From Acidobacteriota bacterium (GTDB lineage: Bacteria; Acidobacteriota; Blastocatellia; Pyrinomonadales; Pyrinomonadaceae), in assembly GCA_963169175.1 (NCBI GenBank), contig CAUJFK010000105.1, positions 1 to 9,542 of the forward strand: DNA of 9,542 bases, written 5' to 3'. Made by a program: the position numbers and the translations under genes. The notes under the pieces are model-generated. The model searched no databases. It saw only the letters and a list, made by a program, of their open reading frames with translations, and was not told where the DNA came from. Shown one piece after another: positions 1-6,303 of this stretch; positions within the stretch are counted from its first letter, which is position 1; each line of letters begins with the position of its first letter.

Positions 1-71
1 AGAAGCCCGCACGCAAGTAATGGCTTAATAGACTGACTGCGTATTAAGCCCTTGCTCACACGCAGGTTTCT
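1..71. repeat. Imperfect inverted repeat at window edge (30-base arms)
   Basis: Arm 1-30 and arm 42-71 are reverse complements at 22 of 30 positions. The inner 9 bases are perfect (GGCTTAATA at 22-30, TATTAAGCC at 42-50) around an 11-base spacer. Most mismatches are transitions, and two of them give G-U pairs in RNA. No T-run follows, so it does not look like an intrinsic terminator. It may continue upstream of the window. Probably an intergenic REP- or MITE-like element lying upstream of the tldD promoter. The repeat-family assignment is inference. Confidence 0.6.
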
Positions 72-88
72 GCATTTTGCATGGCAAT

Positions 89-117
89 TTGACGCGGGCG
101 GGCATTCAAATTAGAAT
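89..117 (+). promoter_or_regulatory. Sigma70-type promoter for tldD-pmbA
   Basis: TTGACG at 89-94 (one mismatch to TTGACA) and TAGAAT at 112-117 (one mismatch to TATAAT) are separated by exactly 17 bases. The predicted transcription start is near 124, giving a leader of about 48 bases before the tldD ATG. This is the best promoter match in the window and the only good one upstream of the operon. Confidence 0.65.
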
Positions 118-160
118 CACAGCTGATCACAATCATCGGGAATAATCTTCAAAAACCAAC

Positions 161-165
161 GGAGG
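161..165 (+). promoter_or_regulatory. Shine-Dalgarno site of tldD-like gene
   Basis: GGAGG lies six bases before the ATG at 172. It fixes that start and hence keeps the whole twin-arginine signal sequence in the protein. Confidence 0.8.
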
Positions 166-171
166 GTCGAA

Positions 172-1773
172 ATGACTTTTTCTCGCCGCGATTTTATACG
201 GACTGCGGGCGTAGTGTTTGGCGGTGCTGCCGTACTGCCGAGCTGGGTCTATTCCGCACACGCAAGCGTTCCGGCGTTTGCAGACATTAATAAGGACGCG
301 TTGGCTGACGCCGCTCTTGCCACGGCCAAGAAACTCGGCGCTTCATACGCCGACATTAGAATAAACCGTTACCGCATCGAAGCCGTGTCAACACGCGAGC
401 GGCAGGTGCAGAATCTTTCCAGCGGACAGAACTTTGGCTTTGGCGTACGCGTGCTTGTGAACGGAACGTGGGGCTTTGCCGCAAGCCCGATCCTGACCGC
501 CGATGAAGTAAAACGCGTTACGACCGAAGCAGCCGCCATTGCGAAAGCTAATTCCGCTATCACCCGCCGCAAGATCGAACTTGTGCCGACGCCAAAGGTG
601 GTCGCGAACTGGAAATCGTCCTTCGAACGCGATCCGTTCGACGTTCCGACAGAAGAAAAGGTCGCCATCCTGCTGAAGATGAACGAGGCCGCGTTGGGAG
701 TAAAAGGCGTGAGCTTTGTGAATTCCGCTATCGGCTCGGTCAACGAGCAGAAATATCTTGCTACATCGGACGGCTCGCGGATAGAACAATATATTATCCG
801 CACAAACCCAAGCTTTACCGCACAGGCGGTCGATCGTGCGTCGGGCGACTTTCAATCGGTCAACACACTGCGTGAAGCGCAGCAGATCGGCTTTGAATAC
901 TTAACGAAGCACGACTGGGTCGCCGAAGCAAAAGAGGCCGCCGAACACGCGGTGATGAAACTAAAGGCCCCAAGCGTACATCCGGGCAAATATGATCTTG
1001 TCCTTCACCCGTCGCATCTGTTTTTGACGATACATGAATCGGTCGGCCACCCGACGGAACTCGACCGTGCGTTGTTGTGGGAAGCAAATTATGCCGGTAC
1101 GAGCTTCCTGACGCCGGACAAGACCGGAAAATTACAGTTCGGATCGAAGATGGTAAATTTCGTTGCCGACCGAACACAGCCGCAGGGCATGGCGACCGTC
1201 GGTTACGACGACGAGGCCGTGCCGGGACAGAGTTGGCATCTTGTAAAGGACGGTCTGTTCGTCGATTGGCAGACCACGCGCGATACGGCAAAGCTTGTCG
1301 GAAAATCAAAATCGTATGGCTGCCTTCATGGCGACAGTTGGGGCAGCGTTCCGTTCCCGCGAATGCCCAACGTTTCGCTTCAGCCGTCAAAAGATAACGT
1401 TTCAATGAACGATCTTGCCGCCGATGTCGATAACGGCATACTCATCTATGGCCGCGGGAGTTATTCGATCGATCAGCAGCGTTACAATTTCCAGTTTGGC
1501 GGGCAAACATTCTGGGAGATCAAAGGCGGAAAGGTGCAGGGCATGCTCCGCGACGTTGCATATCAATCGCGAACGACAGATTTCTGGGGCTCGCTTGACG
1601 GACTTGGCGGTCAATCGACCTACGAGATACCAGGTTCGCCAAACGACGGCAAAGGCGAACCGGGACAATCTAATTCGGTCTCGCACGGCTGCCCGCCCGC
1701 ACGTTTCAGGAATATCAATGTATTGAACACCGCGTCCGGAACGCAGGCCGGCCAAATGGAGGACCACAAATAA
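172..1773 (+). CDS. tldD: Tat-exported TldD-like zinc metalloprotease
   Basis: Catalytic-type subunit of the TldD/PmbA (peptidase U62) family, 533 residues. E. coli TldD with TldE degrades unfolded peptides and matures microcin B17. The substrate here is unknown. Residues 4-10 (SRRDFIR) are a twin-arginine motif, followed by a hydrophobic stretch (11-27) and an AHA cleavage-like site near 31, so export by Tat is likely. E. coli TldD is cytosolic, so this belongs to a longer exported subtype. HESVGH at 288-293 is the HExxxH zinc motif. The following PTELDRAL and EANYAGTSF segments look like the exported subtype. Near the C terminus, where the family usually has CGK..GQ with a zinc-binding Cys, this protein has DGKGEPGQ (Asp492). 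A Cys occurs at 507 in SHGCPPARF. The start is supported by GGAGG six bases upstream and a promoter at 89-117. The stop shares one base with the start of pmbA. Family assignment is secure; the symbol denotes the family, not proven orthology. Confidence 0.9.
   Translation: MTFSRRDFIRTAGVVFGGAAVLPSWVYSAHASVPAFADINKDALADAALATAKKLGASYADIRINRYRIEAVSTRERQVQNLSSGQNFGFGVRVLVNGTWGFAASPILTADEVKRVTTEAAAIAKANSAITRRKIELVPTPKVVANWKSSFERDPFDVPTEEKVAILLKMNEAALGVKGVSFVNSAIGSVNEQKYLATSDGSRIEQYIIRTNPSFTAQAVDRASGDFQSVNTLREAQQIGFEYLTKHDWVAEAKEAAEHAVMKLKAPSVHPGKYDLVLHPSHLFLTIHESVGHPTELDRALLWEANYAGTSFLTPDKTGKLQFGSKMVNFVADRTQPQGMATVGYDDEAVPGQSWHLVKDGLFVDWQTTRDTAKLVGKSKSYGCLHGDSWGSVPFPRMPNVSLQPSKDNVSMNDLAADVDNGILIYGRGSYSIDQQRYNFQFGGQTFWEIKGGKVQGMLRDVAYQSRTTDFWGSLDGLGGQSTYEIPGSPNDGKGEPGQSNSVSHGCPPARFRNINVLNTASGTQAGQMEDHK
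1758..1762 (+). promoter_or_regulatory. Shine-Dalgarno site of pmbA-like gene inside tldD
   Basis: GGAGG lies within the last codons of tldD, ten bases before the ATG at 1773. The stop/start overlap is TAATG, so translation of pmbA is probably coupled to tldD. Confidence 0.7.
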
Positions 1774-3116
1774 TGCTTTTAACTGAACAGGAAGTAAAGG
1801 GTTTAACGGAGAAGATCCTCTCATTGACAAAGGCGGACGATGCCTCGGCCAGCGTAGGCAGCAATAAACAATCGCATCTACGCTTTGCCGCTAACAATGT
1901 GCTGACCAGCGGCTCGCGCGAAACACGAAGTGCGAATGTGACCGTCTGGATCGGCGGAAAACGCGGTTCGGCTTCGACCAACGACCTTGACGACGACAGC
2001 CTTAAGGCAATGGTCGAACAGGCGGAAAAGATCGCCCGGAACGCGCCGCCCGACCGCGAATATGTCCCGACGCTCGGGCGACAGACATATAAGCCGACAA
2101 ATAATTATGTCGAGGCCACGGCGAATCTCTCGCTGACCGATCGGGCAAAGCAGATCGGTGCCGTTCTTTCCGAATGCGAGAAAAATAAAGTGATCGGCGC
2201 CGGTTTTCATTCCGCATCGTCACAATCCGGCGGAAGCTCGACCAAGAACGGAAACTTTGATTATGACCGTTCGACCGGCGTCGGCCTGTCGGTAACGGCC
2301 CGAACGCCGGACGGCACAAGCTCAGGCTATTTTCTGCGTAGCCACAATGATATTGCCAAACTCGACACAATGCGGATCGCCCGCGAATCTATCCGCAAAG
2401 CCGTGGAAGGAAAAGGCGCACGTGCCATTGATCCGGGCATTTACACTGTGATCCTCGAACCGCAGGCCGTTGCCGATCTTCTCGGCGGTTTCGGCTTCGG
2501 TTTCAATGCACGGAGTGCCGAAGAAGGCCGAAGCGTCTTTTCGGCCCCGGGCGGCAAAACGAAGTTGGGCGAGCGGATATTTGATGAAAAGGTGACGATC
2601 TACAGCGATCCGTGGAACGCGGAACTGCCCGGCTCGCAATCCGCCCAGGGCGGCATTCCCGCCGAGCGGATAGTGATGGTCAATAAGGGCGTGCTCGAAA
2701 CGCTGACGTACAATCGCTTCTGGGCAAAACAGAAAGACAAGGCACCGACGCCCGGCCCGGTGAACACGATCTTTGAAAGCTCGGGCCCGGCCTCGACGCT
2801 GGACCAGATGATCAAGGCGACAGACCGCGGAATTCTTGTCTCGCGTTTCTGGTACATCCGCACGACCGACCAGCGCACGGCCAGCTCGACCGGCCTGACG
2901 CGCGACGGCGTTTGGTGGATCGAGAACGGCAAGATCGCCTATCCGCTGAAGAATTTCCGGTTCAATCAATCAACAGTGAAAATGCTGGCACCGGGAAATG
3001 TCCTGATGATCGGCAAACCGGAACGCGTCGGAAGCTCCGAAGGCGGCGGCGGCTCGCTTCTGCCGGCGCTGAAACTGAAGGAATTTAATTTCACGTCGCA
3101 GTCGGAAGCGGTTTGA
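1773..3116 (+). CDS. pmbA: PmbA/TldE-like partner subunit
   Basis: 447 residues, close to E. coli PmbA/TldE (450). It lacks HExxxH, as expected for the non-catalytic partner that forms a heterodimer with TldD. Family-like segments include the region around 225-245 (LEPQAVADLLGGFGFGF), the stretch around 265-300 containing IYSDPWNAELPGS and GGIPAERI, and the C-terminal part around 350-415 with SRFWYIRT, DGVWWIENGKIAYPLKNFRFN and NVLMIG. The N terminus (MLLTEQEVKGLTEKIL) has no twin-arginine motif, lipobox or hydrophobic signal. The reading frame cannot be extended usefully upstream because the start lies on the tldD stop. If TldD is exported by Tat, this subunit would have to ride along as a preformed complex or stay in the cytosol. 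Same transcript as tldD. Confidence 0.9.
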   Translation: MLLTEQEVKGLTEKILSLTKADDASASVGSNKQSHLRFAANNVLTSGSRETRSANVTVWIGGKRGSASTNDLDDDSLKAMVEQAEKIARNAPPDREYVPTLGRQTYKPTNNYVEATANLSLTDRAKQIGAVLSECEKNKVIGAGFHSASSQSGGSSTKNGNFDYDRSTGVGLSVTARTPDGTSSGYFLRSHNDIAKLDTMRIARESIRKAVEGKGARAIDPGIYTVILEPQAVADLLGGFGFGFNARSAEEGRSVFSAPGGKTKLGERIFDEKVTIYSDPWNAELPGSQSAQGGIPAERIVMVNKGVLETLTYNRFWAKQKDKAPTPGPVNTIFESSGPASTLDQMIKATDRGILVSRFWYIRTTDQRTASSTGLTRDGVWWIENGKIAYPLKNFRFNQSTVKMLAPGNVLMIGKPERVGSSEGGGGSLLPALKLKEFNFTSQSEAV

Positions 3117-3137
3117 CGGTCACTAGCAACGGCACCT

Positions 3138-3238
3138 TGTTTCGTCCCTTTTCGGTTTTGTTTCGTGGATTTCGTGGTCGGGTTTTCTCCCATTACCACG
3201 AAGCGCACGAAACAAAGACACGAAACCGAACGAAACAT
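3138..3238. repeat. TTCGTGG-type inverted repeat, copy A
   Basis: Arms of about 40 bases (3138-3177 and 3196-3238) pair imperfectly around an 18-base loop. Each arm contains two TTCGTG units, with TTCGTGG (3171-3177) facing CCACGAA (3196-3202) at the loop. The same unit recurs at 5377-5406 and 6304-6405. It lies just after pmbA and could stabilise the 3' end of that mRNA. It lacks a T-run. Short open frames through it are artefacts of the repeat. Confidence 0.7.
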
Positions 3239-3277
3239 GATGCTTCCCTTTTCCATCAAAATTCCCTATTATTCTAC

Positions 3278-3312
3278 AAGGATGTCGCAGGGCATCCTTC
3301 TTTCCTTTTCTG
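3278..3312 (+). terminator. Hairpin with pyrimidine tail, weak terminator candidate
   Basis: AAGGATG (3278-3284) and CATCCTT (3293-3299) form a perfect 7-bp stem with an 8-base loop. It is followed by an interrupted T/C tract (CTTTCCTTTTCTG). It could end the tldD-pmbA transcript. Alternatively, a TATTAT at 3267-3272 could be a -10 box, which would place this hairpin at the 5' end of the prepilin peptidase mRNA. The T-run is too broken for confidence. Confidence 0.35.
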
Positions 3313-3327
3313 TACCTTCCTGCTGTG

Positions 3328-4221
3328 ATGACATTTTTTGCCTTCTCTTCATTTGAGGCCGCCACCGGCTTGCCGGATCCTGTTGGACTCGCGTTTGTAT
3401 TTGCTTTCGGTGCGATCGTTGGGAGCTTTTTGAACGTGGTCATTTATCGCGTTCCGAATGAACTCTCGATCGTTTTCCCAAATTCCGCCTGTCCTAAATG
3501 CAATACGCCGATCAAGCCGTACGATAATATTCCGGTCCTCAGCTGGCTGATACTTGGCGGAAAATGCCGAAGCTGTAAGGCGGCCATTTCGGCCCGCTAT
3601 CCGGCGGTCGAATTGCTGACGGGTGTCGTCTTTGGCCTGGTTGCGTGGCATATAGGCTTTACGGCATTTCTGCCGATAGCCCTTATCTTTGCGGCAGTGA
3701 TGATCTCGCTTATTTTTATAGATGCGGGCCATATGATCCTGCCAAATGTGATCACGTATCCGCTTTTTGTATTCGCCATCCTTGTCCGCCTGATCTATCC
3801 GCTTGTTTTTGGCACCGAGTATTTCAGCGATATGTCATATTTTCCCGCCACAATGATGGGCGGTTCTCCGGCATGGCTTGTGTCGCTGGCATGCGCTTTG
3901 GTTGGCGCGTTGGCGGGCGGCGGGTCGCTGTGGTTTGTCGGTGAATTGTGGAAGCGGTTCCGCGGTGTTGAGGCAATGGGTTTGGGCGATGTGAAAATGA
4001 TGCTCGGCGTCGGGGCACTCTTGGGATGGCGTTTGACCCTGCTGTCAATATTTCTTGGGGCCTTTTCCGGTGCGGTGATAGGGATAATTGTTATACTCCG
4101 GCAAAAGGACAAGGACATGCAGGCACAGATACCGTTCGGCATCTTTCTCGGCACAGGCTCGCTGCTTGCTTTGCTTTTTGGTGAAAGGCTCGTCGCGTGG
4201 TACGCGGGACAGTTTTTATAG
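3328..4221 (+). CDS. pilD: Prepilin peptidase (type IV leader peptidase, A24)
   Basis: Polytopic inner-membrane aspartyl protease that cleaves, and in many homologues N-methylates, type IV prepilins and type II secretion pseudopilins. Counted from the ATG (297 residues): GAIVGSFLNVVIYRVP at about 28-43 is the N-terminal family signature. Cys55/Cys58 (CPKC) and Cys80/Cys83 (CRSC) are the paired cysteines of the cytosolic loop found in bifunctional forms. FIDAGHMILPN carries the first catalytic Asp (132) and MGLGDVKMM the second (Asp221, GxGDxK motif). IPFGIFL near the C terminus is also typical. Several hydrophobic spans fill the rest. The preceding codon, at 3325, is GTG and could also initiate. 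Neither start has a convincing Shine-Dalgarno site. No pilus or secretion genes are adjacent, so it probably serves unlinked systems. It converges with the minus-strand gene ending 13 bases downstream. The gspO symbol would be equally valid. Confidence 0.93.
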   Translation: MTFFAFSSFEAATGLPDPVGLAFVFAFGAIVGSFLNVVIYRVPNELSIVFPNSACPKCNTPIKPYDNIPVLSWLILGGKCRSCKAAISARYPAVELLTGVVFGLVAWHIGFTAFLPIALIFAAVMISLIFIDAGHMILPNVITYPLFVFAILVRLIYPLVFGTEYFSDMSYFPATMMGGSPAWLVSLACALVGALAGGGSLWFVGELWKRFRGVEAMGLGDVKMMLGVGALLGWRLTLLSIFLGAFSGAVIGIIVILRQKDKDMQAQIPFGIFLGTGSLLALLFGERLVAWYAGQFL

Positions 4222-4234
4222 ACGCGGCCGTACA

Positions 4235-4519
4235 TTATCCTACCTTGCTTGTCTCAAGGCATTTCGTCGAACAATAAAACGCAGTCCGGCCAAGGCGAAT
4301 AGCCTTGTCTTCCGGCACCCAGGTCCCGCATTTTTGACAATTCACAAGCGGGCCGCGGGTCGGTGGCTCAGCGGGCACCTGAGCTCTCGGCCGGCGTTCA
4401 CGAATCCCCTGGACCGTTCGGTACAGTTCCAGCATCGCAAATAGATGCCGGCGGTATCGAAATAGAGTAAAGGCCGCAAGGACGAGAATTATAAGGAAGA
4501 TAAAAAGAGCTTCCCTCAT
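4235..4519 (-). CDS. Small membrane-anchored Cys4 protein, PP0621-like
   Basis: 94 residues. An N-terminal hydrophobic helix (about 4-20) is followed by a basic stretch (RYRRH), a polar linker, then a C-terminal module with Cys61-x2-Cys64 and Cys83-x3-Cys87. The pattern CxxCGTWVPEDKAI...FYCSTKC resembles the PP0621-family small zinc-binding domain. This likeness is from memory and the function of that family is unknown. The C-terminal module would face the cytosol if the basic cluster after the helix stays inside. Its ATG overlaps the stop of the TPR gene (ATGA, 4516-4519), so the two are co-transcribed and likely coupled. No strong ribosome site of its own is seen. Confidence 0.75.
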   Translation of the reverse strand: MREALFIFLIILVLAAFTLFRYRRHLFAMLELYRTVQGIRERRPRAQVPAEPPTRGPLVNCQKCGTWVPEDKAIRLGRTAFYCSTKCLETSKVG

Positions 4520-5256
4520 TTTACGCTTGCTGGGCCGCCGGCGATCATATTTGTCAATTCTGCTATCGCCGTGCTCGAAGGATTTACCGCCTTGAGCCGC
4601 TCTAGTGTCTGATTCGCCTTTGGAATGTCGTTTTTCTTGACGAACGTTTGCGTTAGAAACTGGAGCGATCGTTCGTGTTTGGGATTGATCGAGAGGCCCT
4701 GCTCAAATTCTTTTATTGCCGAATCAAGATCGGGCGGTGTCTGCAGATAATATGTCAGCGCAAGATCTGTTCGCACATCAACATCGCCCGGCACGCGTTC
4801 TAATGCGCGGTTATAGAATGTCCGGGCCTGTTCCAGGCTCGCGTTGTCCTTTTTGAAATAACCGACATCGAAATGGGCATTTCCCAAAGCGATCTGAAGG
4901 TCACGGTCCGCCGGATCAAGGTCAAGCGCGCGCTGCATGATACGAATAGCGTCGGGCAAATTGGCGGGATCCTGCTTCAGCGAGGCATAGCGATACAGCG
5001 AGATGCCGAGGCTCTTCTGAAAAGCGAAATCTTCAGGATTACGGTCCGCTGCATCGACACGGGCCTTTATCTCGTCAGGCGAGAGAGTCGTCGAATTCGC
5101 CGCACCGGCGCCCGCGGGCTGATTTGTTCCCGCAGTTTGGGTGAGCGAAGCATCGGTGCCAATTTCGCTTCGGTTGAGCGAATTCGCTATCATGAATCCC
5201 GCGATAAAACCCGCGAGCCCGGTCACAATTGCGACCAGAATGGTCTGCTTATTCAT
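4516..5256 (-). CDS. Membrane-anchored TPR protein
   Basis: 246 residues from the ATG at 5256 (the TTG at 5259 is an alternative). One hydrophobic segment at about 5-25 acts as an uncleaved anchor or signal. A Ser/Thr/Ala/Gly-rich linker runs to about 60. The rest is helical with about four tetratricopeptide repeats, seen as A..Y/F...L...P.. units around 76-115, 118-157, 160-194 and 196-229 (for example AIRIMQRALDLDP, ARTFYNRALERVP, AIKEFEQGLSINP). The overall plan resembles the TPR part of CcmH/NrfG-type or other periplasmic assembly proteins, but no cytochrome-maturation genes are nearby, so the partner is unknown. It is the first gene of a two-gene unit with the Cys4 protein. A TAGAAT at 5264-5269 would start transcription almost at the ATG. 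Confidence 0.82.
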   Translation of the reverse strand: MNKQTILVAIVTGLAGFIAGFMIANSLNRSEIGTDASLTQTAGTNQPAGAGAANSTTLSPDEIKARVDAADRNPEDFAFQKSLGISLYRYASLKQDPANLPDAIRIMQRALDLDPADRDLQIALGNAHFDVGYFKKDNASLEQARTFYNRALERVPGDVDVRTDLALTYYLQTPPDLDSAIKEFEQGLSINPKHERSLQFLTQTFVKKNDIPKANQTLERLKAVNPSSTAIAELTNMIAGGPASVK

Positions 5257-5263
5257 CAACCTG

Positions 5264-5269
5264 ATTCTA
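5264..5269 (-). promoter_or_regulatory. Possible -10 box of TPR gene (near-leaderless mRNA)
   Basis: TAGAAT on the minus strand ends seven bases before the ATG at 5256, the usual distance from a -10 box to the transcription start. The matching -35 region is poor, and only AGG three bases from the ATG resembles a ribosome site. Confidence 0.3.
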
Positions 5270-5376
5270 TCAAAATGGCAGGGCAGAAACTAAAGAGCTC
5301 AGATCCTTTACGAATTCTGACCGGATCGACAATCGGGCACAATGCATTTGCTCTCAGCTCTTCTTCGTGCTTTCTA

Positions 5377-5406
5377 TCGTGGCCAAGCTAAAAAACCGGG
5401 CCACGA
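5377..5406. repeat. TTCGTGG-type inverted repeat, copy C (short)
   Basis: TCGTGGCC (5377-5384) and GGCCACGA (5399-5406) form a perfect 8-bp stem with a 14-base loop. The flanks add further imperfect TTCGTG/CACGAA-like pairing between about 5361 and 5424. It lies between the 3' end of the RHH gene and the 5' end of the TPR gene. It shares its core with copies at 3138-3238 and 6304-6405. Confidence 0.5.
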
Positions 5407-5452
5407 AAAACACAAAATAAGACCGAAACATTCACGGGTCGCCGTTGGGCCG

Positions 5453-5722
5453 CTACTTCTTTTTGCCGTCTCCGGCAATAAACGGAAGATCTTCGGTGCG
5501 GCGGCGCGGAAGCGGGTCGGTGGAGCGGCGACGCGGAATGGTTGCTACCGCGCGGCGGTCAACACTTCCCGCGGGCAAACCTTTTCCATGGACGGCCTCG
5601 ACCAGGATCCGAGTTATCTCCTGAGAAAGTGTCCGGTGCTCAGCGGCGGCGCGGCGGCGCAGTGATTCCTTCAATTCTTTCGGTACATAGGCGCCGATGA
5701 ATACACCTTTACGGTTTGCCAT
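5453..5722 (-). CDS. Ribbon-helix-helix (Arc/CopG-type) small protein
   Basis: 89 residues. Residues about 5-46 fit the Arc/CopG fold: a short strand (KGVFIGAYVP), helix KELKESLRRRAAAEH, then TLSQEITRILVEAV. Such proteins bind DNA as dimers and are often antitoxins or local repressors. The tail (about 55-89) is basic and semi-repetitive, with two RRR(S/T)xDxLP units (64-71 and 73-80) and a terminal KKK, and is probably disordered. No toxin gene (PIN, RelE or similar) adjoins it. A GGAG lies 18 bases upstream of the ATG, which is further than normal. No other ATG, GTG or TTG in frame fits that site better. It starts 47 bases after the 3' end of rnpB on the same strand, so it may be read from the rnpB promoter. 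Target unknown. Confidence 0.75.
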   Translation of the reverse strand: MANRKGVFIGAYVPKELKESLRRRAAAEHRTLSQEITRILVEAVHGKGLPAGSVDRRAVATIPRRRSTDPLPRRRTEDLPFIAGDGKKK

Positions 5723-5769
5723 ATCGATCTGTTGAATCTTCTCCTTTAAGGTTGATGCAGGTGCCTATT

Positions 5770-6204
5770 GCCGGAGCAAACCTGTAAGCCGAATTCTGTA
5801 ACCGCCCAAAAGGCGGCCGACGATCATTCATCTGGGCCGTCCGTTACCGAACGGCTCAAGCGACCTACCCGAAAACGCTGCCGGCCCATGGGGCCAACGC
5901 TCGGGCGGGCAACCCGATCGCGTTTTCCTATTTGGTCTTGCACCACGAGGAGTTTACCTGGCCGCGGCTGTTACCAGCACACGCCGGTGAGCTCTTACCT
6001 CACCATTTCACCCTTTACCGCTGATCTGAAATTTCAAATTTGAGATCTCAGATCAATATGCGGCCGGTTTGCTCTCTGTTGCACTTGTCGTCACCCGGTT
6101 TTCACCGGGCGCCCGGACGTTATCCGGCTCGCTGCCCTATGGTGTTCGGACTTTCCTCTCGGTCCCGTTCTGGAACCAAGCGACCGCCCGGTTTGCTCCG
6201 ATTC
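5770..6204 (-). ncRNA. rnpB: RNase P RNA, bacterial type A
   Basis: Catalytic RNA that removes 5' leaders from pre-tRNAs. Read on the minus strand it shows the conserved blocks in order: GAGGAAAGTCCG (CR-I), CATAGGGCAG, GTGCAACAGAGAGCAAACC, AAGGGTGAAA with GGTAAGAGC, AACTCC with CAAATAGG, GGTAGG with CTTGAG, and AGATGAATGA, ending with ACAGAATTCGGCTTA (CR-V). The ends close as helix P1, with GGAGCAAACC near 6190-6199 pairing perfectly with GGTTTGCTCC near 5773-5782. Length is about 435 bases; the exact ends are uncertain by a few bases. The presence of P12 and a P15-P17 region marks type A. The P12 helix (6022-6055) is an unusual AT-rich palindromic segment. No terminator is visible at the 3' end. 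Confidence 0.97.
6022..6055. repeat. Palindromic AT-rich element forming P12 of rnpB
   Basis: 34 bases flanked by TGATCTGA (6022-6029) and its complement TCAGATCA (6048-6055). Inside are three overlapping perfect 10-bp palindromes: TGAAATTTCA (6027-6036), TCAAATTTGA (6034-6043) and TGAGATCTCA (6041-6050). It sits exactly where the variable P12 helix is expected, and can still fold as a helix. Confidence 0.6.
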
Positions 6205-6216
6205 AAAGGCTGAATA

Positions 6217-6245
6217 AGTATAACAAAAATTGTTGAACATCAAAA
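6217..6245 (-). promoter_or_regulatory. rnpB promoter
   Basis: On the minus strand a TATACT -10 box (6217-6222) lies 13 to 19 bases before the RNase P RNA 5' end, giving a start near 6210. The -35 is either TTTTGA with 17-base spacing (6240-6245) or TTGATG with 15-base spacing (6238-6243); both are imperfect. Position relative to rnpB is the main support. Confidence 0.6.
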
Positions 6246-6303
6246 TCGAGGCCAATGTTCTTTTCGCGGGTCTTCATTGTCTTCCGCAAAGTAAGGTGCG
6301 GGT

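Noticed and set aside
860..1405. Minus-strand open frame of 181 codons within tldD
   Set aside because: Arg/Ser/Pro-rich translation typical of reading GC-rich coding sequence on the wrong strand.
2322..2969. Long open frame (215 codons) on the minus strand within pmbA
   Set aside because: Antisense shadow of a clearly coding, family-matching gene; no recognisable domain and no ribosome site.
3113..3443. Short open frames on both strands around copy A
   Set aside because: Created by the TTCGTG repeat units; no start signals and no similarity to proteins.
4873..5391. Plus-strand open frame of 172 codons over the TPR gene
   Set aside because: Opposes a TPR-encoding gene with clear repeat pattern; its product has no domain features.
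5453..5722. Toxin-antitoxin module based on the RHH protein
   Set aside because: No toxin-sized gene of a known family lies next to it; neighbours are rnpB and a divergent-function TPR gene.
5768..6043. Plus-strand open frame of 91 codons
   Set aside because: Lies antisense to RNase P RNA; its low-complexity product is not protein-like.
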